A stretch of DNA of 64,000 nt, from positions 1 to 64,000 of the forward strand of contig CAZNIS010000025.1 of the NCBI GenBank assembly GCA_964573105.1. Reading direction: 5' to 3'. Numbering within the stretch: position 1 is the first letter of the stretch; each line of letters begins with the position of its first letter. Below, piece after piece: positions 26,077-34,456 of the stretch. Below the pieces are notes generated by a model that saw nothing but the letters and a program-made list of their open reading frames with translations, was not told the origin of the DNA and ran no database searches. The DNA comes from CAKZSB01 sp964573105 (lineage in GTDB: Bacteria; Pseudomonadota; Gammaproteobacteria; Granulosicoccales; Granulosicoccaceae). Position numbers and translations under genes: made by a program.

Positions 26077-26649
26077 ATGGACGCCTTCGGTTTCACTCTG
26101 GTTGCCATCATCGTTGCAGCCATTCTCTATACGATCACCGCCTATAACCGGCTGGTGCGTCTAAAACACAATGTGAAGGCGGCCTGGAGCAATATTGATG
26201 TGTTGCTGAAACAGCGCCACGATGAATTGCCCAAACTCGTCACCACTTGCGGTGAGTACATGAAGTACGAACAGGAAACACTCGAGCGGGTAACCGCTGC
26301 GCGGTCACGTGTTGCCAGCGCACTGCAAAGCGGCAACATGAATGAGCTGGTGGCGGGTGAGTCGATGCTGCACGGCGGTCTCGGTCAGTTGTTTGCGCTG
26401 GCTGAAAATTATCCGGAACTAAAGAGCAACGAATCATTCAGACAGTTGCAAATGCGTATTTCATCGCTTGAAAACGCGATTGCCGATCGACGTGAGTTTT
26501 ATAACGACAGCGTCAACATTAACAACATTGCCGTTGAGGCCTTTCCGACCAATATCATCGCCGGTCAGTTCAAGTTCGTCGCCGCTCCGCTCTTCGAAGT
26601 AGACGCAGCAGAGACACAGGATGTGGATATGAAGGCGCTGTTTGCCTGA
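26077..26649 (+). CDS. lemA: LemA family protein
   Basis: 190 residues from ATG 26077 with CGGAG at 26066-26070. One N-terminal membrane helix (FTLVAIIVAAILYTI) is followed by the family's signature YNRLVRLKHNVKAAWSNIDVLLKQRHDELPKLV and a long helical domain extending into the periplasm or cytoplasm. LemA proteins are membrane-anchored helical-bundle proteins of uncertain role. It forms a pair with the downstream GIDE-domain gene (29 bp gap), a partnership seen in other bacteria. The start of transcription upstream is not identifiable by eye. Confidence 0.92.
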   Translation: MDAFGFTLVAIIVAAILYTITAYNRLVRLKHNVKAAWSNIDVLLKQRHDELPKLVTTCGEYMKYEQETLERVTAARSRVASALQSGNMNELVAGESMLHGGLGQLFALAENYPELKSNESFRQLQMRISSLENAIADRREFYNDSVNINNIAVEAFPTNIIAGQFKFVAAPLFEVDAAETQDVDMKALFA

Positions 26650-26678
26650 TTGATCCTGCGCCGGGAATCCTGCTTCAC

Positions 26679-27587
26679 ATGTTTGGTCTGGATATGATCG
26701 ACCGGTCGCTGCTGGTGCGCCGCGATACCTCGCCGATCGCCATCGCGGTGGTCAGTATGATCGTTGTCGCGCTGGTGGTGCTGAATAAAACACCTGACGC
26801 CAGTATCTTCAAATCGCTGTTGCTGATATCGATCAGTGCGATATCACTATGGGGCTGGCATCGCGCCAACCGTATCTGGCACTTTATCGCCGACACACCG
26901 CTGTCGAAGATCGATACTGCGGCGCAGGGCTACGTCGAGCTGCAGGGTGTTTGCGATTTGCACGGCCGGGACTCCCAGGGATTCGCCTCTGGCCCTCCTT
27001 GTATCTGGCAGCGATTTGTCGTGCGGGGTCGCGATGGCTCGGTGACCGATACGGGTGTGAGCAGCGCGCCATTTGTGCTGGATGATGGCACTGGCAACTG
27101 CGTGGTGTACCCGGAGGGTGCGACGGTGATGTCCAGCAGCCGTCGCAGTTGGCGCGAGGGAGGCAACCAATATACTGTGCGCTACATTCGGCCAGGTGCA
27201 ACGTTGTATGTTCTCGGCGCCCTGCGCACCACAGGCGGCTCGAATACCGAGCGCAACCAGGGGGTCGAATTGAGCGCTATGTTGCGTACCTGGAAGCAGG
27301 ACCCTGAGTTTATGCGCACGGAGTTTGACGCCAATGGTGATGGTGAAATTGATGCCAGTGAGTGGGACGATGCCCGTGCGCGGGCCACTGTCGTGCTTCA
27401 GCGACTAAACGCTGAGCGATCGATAGAGCCCGTCTCGCACGTGCTGGCCAAACCGCAGGACGGTTCGCCGTTTCTGATCTCTGATAAGGACCCCGAGCCG
27501 TTGGGCAGGGTATTCCAGGCGCTGTCGCTGCTGAATCTGACGCTTGCTTTCCTGACGCTGTATTTAGCCGTTAACGCTTGGCGCTGA
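26679..27587 (+). CDS. GIDE-domain membrane protein with an EF-hand
   Basis: 302 residues. Two N-terminal helices (about 20-35 and 43-60), a central beta-rich region (WQRFVVRGRDG, FVLDDGTGNCVVYPEGA, and VRYIRPGATLYVLGAL) matching the GIDE/MUL1-type domain found next to bacterial lemA, and a final membrane segment near the C-terminus (LLNLTLAFLTLYLAV). Between the last two lies a canonical EF-hand loop DANGDGEIDASEW (about residues 214-226), with ligands at the expected 1, 3, 5, 7, 9 and 12 positions. A calcium-responsive partner of LemA is therefore suggested. No RING finger is present, unlike the eukaryotic protein. Function is otherwise unknown. Confidence 0.78.
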   Translation: MFGLDMIDRSLLVRRDTSPIAIAVVSMIVVALVVLNKTPDASIFKSLLLISISAISLWGWHRANRIWHFIADTPLSKIDTAAQGYVELQGVCDLHGRDSQGFASGPPCIWQRFVVRGRDGSVTDTGVSSAPFVLDDGTGNCVVYPEGATVMSSSRRSWREGGNQYTVRYIRPGATLYVLGALRTTGGSNTERNQGVELSAMLRTWKQDPEFMRTEFDANGDGEIDASEWDDARARATVVLQRLNAERSIEPVSHVLAKPQDGSPFLISDKDPEPLGRVFQALSLLNLTLAFLTLYLAVNAWR

Positions 27588-27935
27588 GGTCAGTTTAAAA
27601 GCTTCGCAACTCCCGCAGCCACGCAGCGCCGTGGATCGGGACCGGCGGCATGGAGCGAGAGTTGCGAACAGGCTGCAACGGCTAAGGTGCGGGCGAGTGC
27701 TGTCTCGTCCGCTTGCAGTACGTGTACAGTAAGCGATATCGCTGGCGTTCAACTTTCGCGCAGATGAATGCTATCGGCCCGAAAGGATGAAAGAATTCTG
27801 AATTGCCTGACTGGCGGTTATACTTGGGAGGTGCCGGGCTTGTTTTGTTTATGAGACACGGCACAACTGACGCGCTTTGGCTGGCACAAAAGTGCCTGGC
27901 GCGGCCGAAACAGCCTGTCTGGTATTCGAACGATT
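27588..27935. other. Intergenic region rich in inverted repeats
   Basis: Three nested or serial hairpins are visible in 27603-27712: TTCGCAACTC (27603-27612) with GAGTTGCGAA (27659-27668); CCACG (27619-27623) with CGTGG (27630-27634) inside that loop; and GCGGGCGAG (27689-27697) with CTCGTCCGC (27704-27712), one G.U pair. No coding frame is convincing. The last part must contain the promoter of the sensor-kinase gene. Confidence 0.55.
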
Positions 27936-29492
27936 ATGAAACTTGTCACCCAACTTCGCTTCGCGCTGCTGTTTATATTGTTGGTCGGGCTATCGAGTGC
28001 CGCGTTGCACTACTGGAATCTGCAGCAATCGCGCTATCAGATTCGCAAGATGAATATATCCCACACCATCTACGAAGGTTATCTAAACCTCGAAAGTCAC
28101 ATCTATCAATTGTTCAAGCAGTACGGCGATGCGATTATCATCGGCGACAGCAATCAACGCGCCAGTAAAAACCGTCTGATCGCTCAGGTGGGCAGCGATA
28201 TCGAGGGGATACGCAATCTGATTGAATCGGAGATGGAGCTGATTGGCGATGATGCACCGATTAAGCTTGCCGCGCTGTCCGATATCGAAAGCACAGTTGG
28301 CAATCTGATCAACCGGCTCGATCAGTTCTCGCCCACTGGATCCGGTGAGCTGTCATCTGACTGGGGGCGTCTGTCTCGTCTGCTCAACGAAGAGATCGAC
28401 GAGAAATTCCAGCAGATGATGCAGGCGGCACTGCAGCGTAAATCGACAGAGGTTGAGAACACCGTCGAGTTCGTCGAGCGCGCAGCCATCAATCAGCAGA
28501 AAATCACCGTGTTGTTAGCATTGCTTGGCATGTTCGCTGTATTGCTGGTCGTGGCAATGCTGGATCGTCGCATTACCCGGCCATTGCAGAAGTTGCACGG
28601 TGGTGTTCGGCGTTTTGGCGAGGGACAGCTCGATGCCCAGATTAAAGTGCCAGGGCGTGATGAAATGGCTGAGATCGCGGCGAGCTTCAACGACATGGCG
28701 GACAAGATCGCGGTCAAAAATCGAGCGCTCACATCCGAGAAAGAAGTGTTGCAGAAAGCCGTCGAGGCGCGCACACACCGACTGAGTGTGATGCTGGAAG
28801 ACGTCAAGCGCATCGACGAAAGCCGCAAACGCATGATCGCCGATGTCAGCCATGAGTTGCGAACACCCCTGACTATCATCAAGGGCGAGGTGGATATTGC
28901 ACTGCGCGGTAAACTCAAGGACGCCGAGCACTACCGCGAGGCGCTGGAACGCAGCCGTGAGGCGGCGAACCACACCGCGCGATTGGTCGATGACTTATTA
29001 TTTGTCGCGCGAACCGAAGCCGGTGAAATACGTCTGAACAGGGAGCCGATTGATCTCGTTACGGTGATCAACGAAGTCAAAGACACCTTTTTGCACGGTG
29101 CGAAATTGACCAGCGAAATCGCTACGGCACCTATAACGGGTGATGCCGGTCGAATCAAACAGGCGCTGCTGGTGTTGCTGGACAATGCCCGGCATCACGG
29201 TGGCGACTGGGTTGGAATTTCTCTTCGCGAGGACGCCGGCGGCTATCAGATACTGGTTGAGGATACCGGCCCCGGTATGAGCGATGAAGAAAAGGCCCAG
29301 GCGTTTGAGCGATTCTTCCGCGGCAGTAATGCAGCCGAACGCTATCGGGAGGGTGCCGGACTGGGGTTGCCCGTCGCGCAGTCAATCGCCAATGCACACG
29401 GTGGCAATATCCAGCTGCTGGACCGTGCAGGTGGTGGATTGGTTGCCGTTCTGACACTGCCTGACAGCGATCTGCGGGAGCACGCGGCGTGA
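27936..29492 (+). CDS. Two-component sensor histidine kinase
   Basis: 518 residues. First membrane helix about 9-26, a periplasmic helical sensor region to about 190 with no recognisable ligand domain, a second membrane helix (about 192-210), HAMP domain (RRITRPLQKLHGGVRRF), and a coiled-coil linker. The phosphoacceptor is His306 in ADVSHELRTPLT. The ATP-binding domain has N-box LLDNARHHGGDW, G1 EDTGPGMSD and G2 GAGLGLPVAQS. The stop overlaps the GTG start of the response regulator (GTGA), showing co-translation. The stimulus is unknown. Confidence 0.93.
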   Translation: MKLVTQLRFALLFILLVGLSSAALHYWNLQQSRYQIRKMNISHTIYEGYLNLESHIYQLFKQYGDAIIIGDSNQRASKNRLIAQVGSDIEGIRNLIESEMELIGDDAPIKLAALSDIESTVGNLINRLDQFSPTGSGELSSDWGRLSRLLNEEIDEKFQQMMQAALQRKSTEVENTVEFVERAAINQQKITVLLALLGMFAVLLVVAMLDRRITRPLQKLHGGVRRFGEGQLDAQIKVPGRDEMAEIAASFNDMADKIAVKNRALTSEKEVLQKAVEARTHRLSVMLEDVKRIDESRKRMIADVSHELRTPLTIIKGEVDIALRGKLKDAEHYREALERSREAANHTARLVDDLLFVARTEAGEIRLNREPIDLVTVINEVKDTFLHGAKLTSEIATAPITGDAGRIKQALLVLLDNARHHGGDWVGISLREDAGGYQILVEDTGPGMSDEEKAQAFERFFRGSNAAERYREGAGLGLPVAQSIANAHGGNIQLLDRAGGGLVAVLTLPDSDLREHAA

Positions 29493-30163
29493 ACATTCTG
29501 GTGGTCGAAGACGAGCATCGGGTCGCCGATTTCATCGTTCGTGGATTGCGCGGCGAGGGGTGGACTGCCGAGCATATCGATACTGGTGAGAAAGCTCTGG
29601 ATGTACTGAAAAACCATCAGTTCGACATCATCCTTCTCGATTTGATGCTGCCCGGCATATCGGGGCAGGATGTCTGTCGCAAACTGCGCGCGCGGGGAAA
29701 TTTCACACCGATTCTCATTCTCAGTGCGCTGGATGCTGTCGAGGAGCGCGTTGCCGGGTTGCGCCTGGGAGCAGACGATTACCTGACCAAACCCTTTGAT
29801 TTCGACGAACTGGTAGCGCGAGTTGAAGCGCTGGTCAGGCGACAAAGCGAGTTTCAGCAGTCGCACGATTCCGAACTGATCGAATACGAGAGCTTGCGAA
29901 TTAATACCCGCTCGCTGGTGGTGACTGTCGATGGTGCGGAGATCGAGTTGACCGCGCGCGAACGCAATCTGCTTTTGCTGCTGATGTCCAATCCGGGAAA
30001 GGTGTTCGCACGCGAGCGGATTCTCAACACGGTCTGGGGCAGCCAGGAAGATCCGCTCACCAATGTCATTGATGTCTATATTGGGCGGCTGCGCAAGAAG
30101 CTCGGTGCAGGTGGTACGTATATTCGCACCGTGCGAGGACTGGGCTATCGGTTCGGGCAATAA
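29489..30163 (+). CDS. OmpR-family response regulator
   Basis: 224 residues from GTG 29489, overlapping the sensor gene by 4 bp. The receiver domain has VVEDEHR (acidic pocket), the phosphoacceptor Asp in LLDLMLPG (about residue 51), LSA (Thr/Ser position) and LTKPFDFDEL (Lys). The C-terminal winged helix (about 130-224) includes ELTARERNLLLLLMSNPGKVF, TNVIDVYIGRLRKKL and the terminal YIRTVRGLGYRF. It is a DNA-binding transcription factor activated by the kinase encoded upstream. Targets unknown. Confidence 0.94.
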   Translation: MNILVVEDEHRVADFIVRGLRGEGWTAEHIDTGEKALDVLKNHQFDIILLDLMLPGISGQDVCRKLRARGNFTPILILSALDAVEERVAGLRLGADDYLTKPFDFDELVARVEALVRRQSEFQQSHDSELIEYESLRINTRSLVVTVDGAEIELTARERNLLLLLMSNPGKVFARERILNTVWGSQEDPLTNVIDVYIGRLRKKLGAGGTYIRTVRGLGYRFGQ

Positions 30164-30289
30164 TCCCAGGGTAGTGCGTACTGCGAGCAGTGTGCTGCGA
30201 GCTTGTCTTGCCTGGCTGCAGAGCGTCGGGCTATGATGCCTGAGTGGTAGCGGTTCGACACACTCTCATTCACAACCGAGGTTTATTCC

Positions 30290-30652
30290 ATGGCATTAGA
30301 AGACGCTGTGTGCACGCTTGTACCCTATTTTACCGTTCAGGATGGCAAGCTCGATGAGTTCAAGAGCCTGGGTGAGCAAATGGTGGAGCGCACTAAAACT
30401 GAAAGCGGGGTGTGTTTTTACGGTTTTAGTTTTGCCGGGCAACGCGCGCACTGCAGAGAGGGGTACAACGACGCGGCGGGAATTCTGGCACACCTGGAGA
30501 ACGTGGGTGAGTTGTTGGGGCAGGCGTTGAAGATCGCCAATCTGGATTTGCTTGAGGTGCACGGCCCGGCCGCTGAACTGGAGACACTCAAAGAGCCGAT
30601 GAAAGATCTGAATCCCACTTTCTTTGTGATGGAAACAGGATTTCGACGCTAG
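30290..30652 (+). CDS. ABM-domain (quinol monooxygenase-like) small protein
   Basis: 120 residues from ATG 30290. Sequence pattern (LVPYFTVQDGKLDEFK, an ESGVCFYGFSF strand and REGYNDAAGILAHL) fits the dimeric alpha/beta antibiotic-biosynthesis-monooxygenase fold. These small cytoplasmic proteins act as monooxygenases, heme degraders or isomerases, or have no known reaction. No catalytic residue can be assigned. It stands alone with 126 bp upstream, after the two-component system on the same strand. Confidence 0.75.
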   Translation: MALEDAVCTLVPYFTVQDGKLDEFKSLGEQMVERTKTESGVCFYGFSFAGQRAHCREGYNDAAGILAHLENVGELLGQALKIANLDLLEVHGPAAELETLKEPMKDLNPTFFVMETGFRR

Positions 30653-30898
30653 CCTGAAGGTTGACGAAAGCATTTTGGTGCACCGCCGGCCTCGTTGGTT
30701 CTGTGCTTTGGAACTGGGCGGTAACTTGCGCTGGAACCGCATAAGGCATAGCTGGTAGCCTCGCACCGTCAGTATCGTGGCGCAGGCCAGCCGCGGGTGA
30801 AGTGGTACAAATACCTCGCCAGTGCGGTATTTTTCAATACGCAAGTCGTGTGGTTATAGTCGATAGTATCTCTGCGCCAACAAAAAAGGAGCAGCGCC

Positions 30899-31147
30899 AT
30901 GTCGACTATGCTTTCAGCGGCATCATCGGTACGGGTATACGGACATACCCAAACAAACACTTCGGGCTTTCGCGCCTACCTCAGTCAGATGTGGCGGGCG
31001 TTGTCTCTGCGGTATGCGATTTACTGCGAGCGCCGCCAAATGCGCGCCCTCGATGACGAGGCGCTACGCGATATGGGTATCAGCCGTGCGGCGCTTGAAA
31101 AAGAGTGCGCCCGGAAGTTCGTCGATGTTGAAGGTTGTGAACGCTGA
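30899..31147 (+). CDS. DUF1127 small protein
   Basis: 82 residues, with AAGGA before ATG 30899. A flexible N-terminus (1-25) is followed by the Arg-rich helical DUF1127 signature RYAIYCERRQMRALDDEALRDMGISRAALE. Members of this group are small RNA-binding-type or regulatory proteins in proteobacteria, some affecting phosphate or carbon metabolism via RNA turnover. No neighbour gives its job here. Followed by a short repeat array and a bidirectional terminator. Confidence 0.82.
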   Translation: MSTMLSAASSVRVYGHTQTNTSGFRAYLSQMWRALSLRYAIYCERRQMRALDDEALRDMGISRAALEKECARKFVDVEGCER

Positions 31148-31197
31148 TAGCGCGGATAAAAAATAGCGCGGATAAAAACGTAGCGCAGACAAAAAAA
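31148..31197. repeat. Three short imperfect direct repeats
   Basis: TAGCGCGGATAAAAA occurs at 31148 and 31164, and a third diverged copy TAGCGCAGACAAAAA at 31181, each about 16-17 bp and directly adjacent to one another. They run into the A-tract of the terminator. Probably replication-slippage or an operator-like array; function unknown. Confidence 0.7.
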
Positions 31198-31220
31198 AGG
31201 CCGGCGAATCGCCGGCCTTT
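31191..31220. terminator. Bidirectional rho-independent terminator
   Basis: AAAGGCCGGCGA (31196-31207) pairs perfectly with TCGCCGGCCTTT (31209-31220). An A-run on the left provides the U-tract for the minus-strand transcript, and the TTT on the right serves the plus-strand one. It sits between convergent genes, the DUF1127 gene and the binding-protein gene. Confidence 0.9.
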
Positions 31221-31255
31221 GATAACCACTTACCTCTGATCAGCCAGTGTCCCGG

Positions 31256-32905
31256 CTAGACAAACCACCAGCGCTCGGCATTCTTCGCGCCGTCCAGTTC
31301 CCAGTTGTTGCCGACCACTTCCGGCACGTGGAGCTTATCGCTGTATGCCATTACGTCGCTTAGGAACATGGGCAGTGCGAGGCCGCCGTCGTTGTGCAGA
31401 ATCTGCTGCATTTCGACGTAGATGTCGCGACGCTTGCCGGTATCCAGCTCGCTTCGACCCTGCAGCAGCAGCTCGTTGAAACGATCGTGTTTCCAGTAGG
31501 TGTCGTTCCAGCTTGCATCAGCGGCGTAGACCTGCGAGAAGATCCAGTTTTCGGTTGGGCGGCCACTCCAGTAGCAGGCACACCAGGGCTCTTTCATCCA
31601 GACGTTTGACCAGTAGCCATCATCCGGCTGGCGGACGACTTCGATATCGGCTCCACCGGCCTTGGCCGACTCGCGCAGCAGCTGGGCGGCGTCGATCGCA
31701 CCACTGAAACCGGTTTCCGCGGCGTGGAACTGCACCTTGAGGTTTTCCATGCCCGCCTTTTTCAGGTGGAACTTGGCTTTCTCGGGGTCGTACTCGCGCT
31801 GCGGCAGTTCGTCGGTAGTGGCGCGGTAGATGTTGGCTGGTCCGATCGGGGTGTCATTACCCAGTTCGCCATAGCCTTTGGCAATCACGCGCAACCACTG
31901 TTCGCGATCGATCAGGTGCTTGAGCGCTGTGCGGACGTCGAGGTTGTCGAACGGCGCAGTGTCGGTGCGCATTGGCAGTGTGACCTGCTTGTTGCCGGTG
32001 GTGGAGCGCACGACGATACCCGGAATCTTTTTCAGTCGATCGACGGTCTTCACCGCGACGTTGTTCATGCAGTCCAGCGCGCCGGTGCGCAGGCCGTTGG
32101 TGCGGGCATTGACATCGGCGATCTGCAGCAATTCGACTTCATCGAAGTGGGCCATGCCCTCTTTCCAGTAGTTTGGATTGCGCTTGGTCAGCGAGCGTAC
32201 GCCCGGATCGTGCTCGACCTTGATGTAGCCGCCCGTGCCCACACCGGACTGCCAGTCGATTGTGCCATCGCCATTCGACGGGCAGATGCCCAGGTGGTAG
32301 TCGCTGAGGATGAACGGGAAGTCGGCATCGCCACCGCTCAGTTCTACCACGACCGTATCGGGGCCATCAGCCTTGACTGACGCGATACCGGTGAGAATGC
32401 CTTTTGCGGCAGATTTTGAATCTTCACCCAGGTGGTGATTGAGCGAGTCGACCACGTCTTGTGAATCGAGGGTCTTGCCGTTGTGGAACTCGACGCCCTG
32501 ACGGATCTTGAAGGTCCAGGTGGTCGCGTCCGGTGATGACTCCCAGCTCTCGGCCAGTTCAGGGATGAGCTCGCCATTGGCGGCGACTTCGGTCAGGCCG
32601 TTACGCAGCTGTCCGAACTGCAGGTTGATCATGTAGAGATCGAGGATCTGACCCGGATCGAGAATGTCGCTGGTGGCGCCACCGGTCAGGCCAACGCGAA
32701 GACGGCCGCCTTTTTTCGGCGTTGCCGCTTCGGCGCGCTGCATGATGGTTGACGCGCCAGTCATGGATACACCCAGCGCGACCGCGTAACTCATGAACTG
32801 ACGGCGGCTGACTTTGCCGTTGTTCAGGTCCTGCATCAGGCGATTGAATTGATCGGTGCGTTCGTGTTGTTTGATGTCTTTGATAATGTCTGACGAATCA
32901 GTCAT
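31256..32905 (-). CDS. ABC transporter substrate-binding protein, oligopeptide/nickel family, Tat-exported
   Basis: 549 residues; GGAGG lies 6-11 bases before ATG. The N-terminus is unusually long before its Tat motif SRRQFMSYAVALG (twin Arg at about residues 34-35) and cleavage after AEA near 61. The mature protein matches the SBP_bac_5 family: GATSDILDP, LIPELAESWE, TWTFKIRQGVEFHNGK, DVRTALKHLIDRE. These proteins bind peptides, opines, sugars or metals in the periplasm. No permease or ATPase gene of the DppBCDF type is adjacent, so it is an orphan here; its transporter partner must be elsewhere. Ends with convergent terminator. Confidence 0.92.
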   Translation of the reverse strand: MTDSSDIIKDIKQHERTDQFNRLMQDLNNGKVSRRQFMSYAVALGVSMTGASTIMQRAEAATPKKGGRLRVGLTGGATSDILDPGQILDLYMINLQFGQLRNGLTEVAANGELIPELAESWESSPDATTWTFKIRQGVEFHNGKTLDSQDVVDSLNHHLGEDSKSAAKGILTGIASVKADGPDTVVVELSGGDADFPFILSDYHLGICPSNGDGTIDWQSGVGTGGYIKVEHDPGVRSLTKRNPNYWKEGMAHFDEVELLQIADVNARTNGLRTGALDCMNNVAVKTVDRLKKIPGIVVRSTTGNKQVTLPMRTDTAPFDNLDVRTALKHLIDREQWLRVIAKGYGELGNDTPIGPANIYRATTDELPQREYDPEKAKFHLKKAGMENLKVQFHAAETGFSGAIDAAQLLRESAKAGGADIEVVRQPDDGYWSNVWMKEPWCACYWSGRPTENWIFSQVYAADASWNDTYWKHDRFNELLLQGRSELDTGKRRDIYVEMQQILHNDGGLALPMFLSDVMAYSDKLHVPEVVGNNWELDGAKNAERWWFV

Positions 32906-33210
32906 CTATTGCCTCCAGTTGATTTACGTATCCGGCCGGGAAGGGAGCTTGTGGATGGCAGCGATGCGACCACGTGATATCGTGCAAAAAGCCGATCAAG
33001 CGGTGCTGTGCGGGCTGCATTGGTGTCCTTTCGGGCCGGGCAGTCGGGTCGGATATTCAAGCGTCTGACCGCTGAATGAAATCATTGTATCAGATGCCCG
33101 GGCGCGATCTGCGTGCTGGTCGTGTACTGGCAAATACCGCTTTGCCGTTCGCTGCCTGCCCGTATTGCATTGAATTCTAAAGAGTTAAGTCAATCAATCT
33201 ACAACGCAAT
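32906..33210. other. Divergent intergenic region
   Basis: This holds the promoters of the minus-strand binding-protein gene and the plus-strand MFS gene. No -35/-10 pair is convincing by eye and no coding frame is supported. Confidence 0.45.
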
Positions 33211-34380
33211 GTGCTGCTGACAAGCTGTGGTGCGCACCTGATCCAGGATGGGCTGGGCGCGCTCCAGTATGTTGTGCTGCCGTTGCTGGCGCAGGCATTC
33301 GGGCTCAGCTACACGCAAATCGGCGCACTGCGCGCGTTGAATACGTTTGCCATGTCAACTCTTGAGGTGCCGGCCGGTTTGCTGGCCGAGCGGGTCGGCG
33401 AGCGTCGGCTGCTGGTGGTTGGCTTGCTGGGAGCCGCCTGCGGGTATCTGGCGGTGTCGGCATCGACGCAGTTTTTCTGGATCGCCGTCGGTTTCGCGCT
33501 GGCGGGTGCAGGTGCGGCGTTTCAGCATTCGCTGTGCTCGGCACTGCTGGTCAATCAGTTTGGCGGTCCCGCCCGACGGCGCGCACTCGGCACTTACAAT
33601 GCGTCCGGCGATGCTGGCAAGTTGCTCTACACGGCGCTGTTCACCGGGCTCACCGGGGCAGGGCTCGCCTGGCACTTCGCGATTGTCGCGCTGGCTGTAC
33701 CGGCGCTATTGCTGGCTGCGATCATCTTCAATCAACGCCGATTGAGTTCGAATACTCGCCGCGCAGAGGTGAATGCCGCCGATGCAGTCAGTGGCTGGGG
33801 TATCCGGCATCGCGGGCGATTTTCGCTGCTGACCTTTCTGATTTACCTCGACAGCACGGTGCAGGCAGTGTTTCTGACGTTTTTGGCGTTCGTGTTGATC
33901 GAGCGCGGAACCACAGAAACGCTGGCGGCGCTGGGTGTCACGATAGCGCTGACAGGCGGCATGACGGGCAAGTTTGTCTGCGGTTATCTGGCCGCACGTT
34001 TTGGCGACAGGCTGGTCTTTTTGTTGATGCAGATCGGTACGGTCGCAGGGCTTGCCGCGCTGATCGCCATGCCGGTGGGCGGAGTATTGTGGTTGTTGCC
34101 GGCGATTGGGCTGGTCGTGCAGGGGTCGTCCACCATGACCTACGGTGCCGTTGCAGATCATCTTCACGTCGATCGTCAATCGCGTGGCTACAGCCTTGTG
34201 TATGCGTTGTCCGGTCTGTCGGCAGTCACCGGCCCCTTTGTTTTTGGCGCGCTGGCGGATGCACAGGGATTGACGTTCGCATTGTTCGGCCTGATTGCGC
34301 TGAACGTGTCGACATTACCGCTGTGTTTTGTGTTGCGCAGCACATCGGCTGAAAACACTAAAGCGGTGGGTGGCGTTTAG
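33211..34380 (+). CDS. Major facilitator superfamily transporter
   Basis: 389 residues from GTG 33211; an in-frame stop at 33178 limits the upstream extension. About twelve hydrophobic helices with the loop 2-3 motif GLLAERVGERRLLVVG (variant of the MFS motif GxxxDRxGRR). A second-half repeat of that motif (CGYLAARFGDRLVFLL) follows. No substrate assignment is possible; drug/H+ antiporters and small metabolite exporters are common in this length class. The next gene starts 76 bp later on the same strand. Confidence 0.88.
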   Translation: MLLTSCGAHLIQDGLGALQYVVLPLLAQAFGLSYTQIGALRALNTFAMSTLEVPAGLLAERVGERRLLVVGLLGAACGYLAVSASTQFFWIAVGFALAGAGAAFQHSLCSALLVNQFGGPARRRALGTYNASGDAGKLLYTALFTGLTGAGLAWHFAIVALAVPALLLAAIIFNQRRLSSNTRRAEVNAADAVSGWGIRHRGRFSLLTFLIYLDSTVQAVFLTFLAFVLIERGTTETLAALGVTIALTGGMTGKFVCGYLAARFGDRLVFLLMQIGTVAGLAALIAMPVGGVLWLLPAIGLVVQGSSTMTYGAVADHLHVDRQSRGYSLVYALSGLSAVTGPFVFGALADAQGLTFALFGLIALNVSTLPLCFVLRSTSAENTKAVGGV

Positions 34381-34456
34381 TTGCCAGGCAAGCGGTCGAT
34401 ACCGTGGGATCGGCGAGCAGCTGCGCTTGTCGATTGGTAAGAAGATGGAAGGGTGT

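Noticed and set aside
29342..30160. Minus-strand frame of 272 codons opposite the response regulator
   Set aside because: Antisense to a strong two-component pair; no ribosome-binding site or recognisable domain.
31724..32380. Plus-strand frame of 218 codons opposite the binding-protein gene
   Set aside because: Mirror of a clear SBP_bac_5 gene in high-GC sequence.
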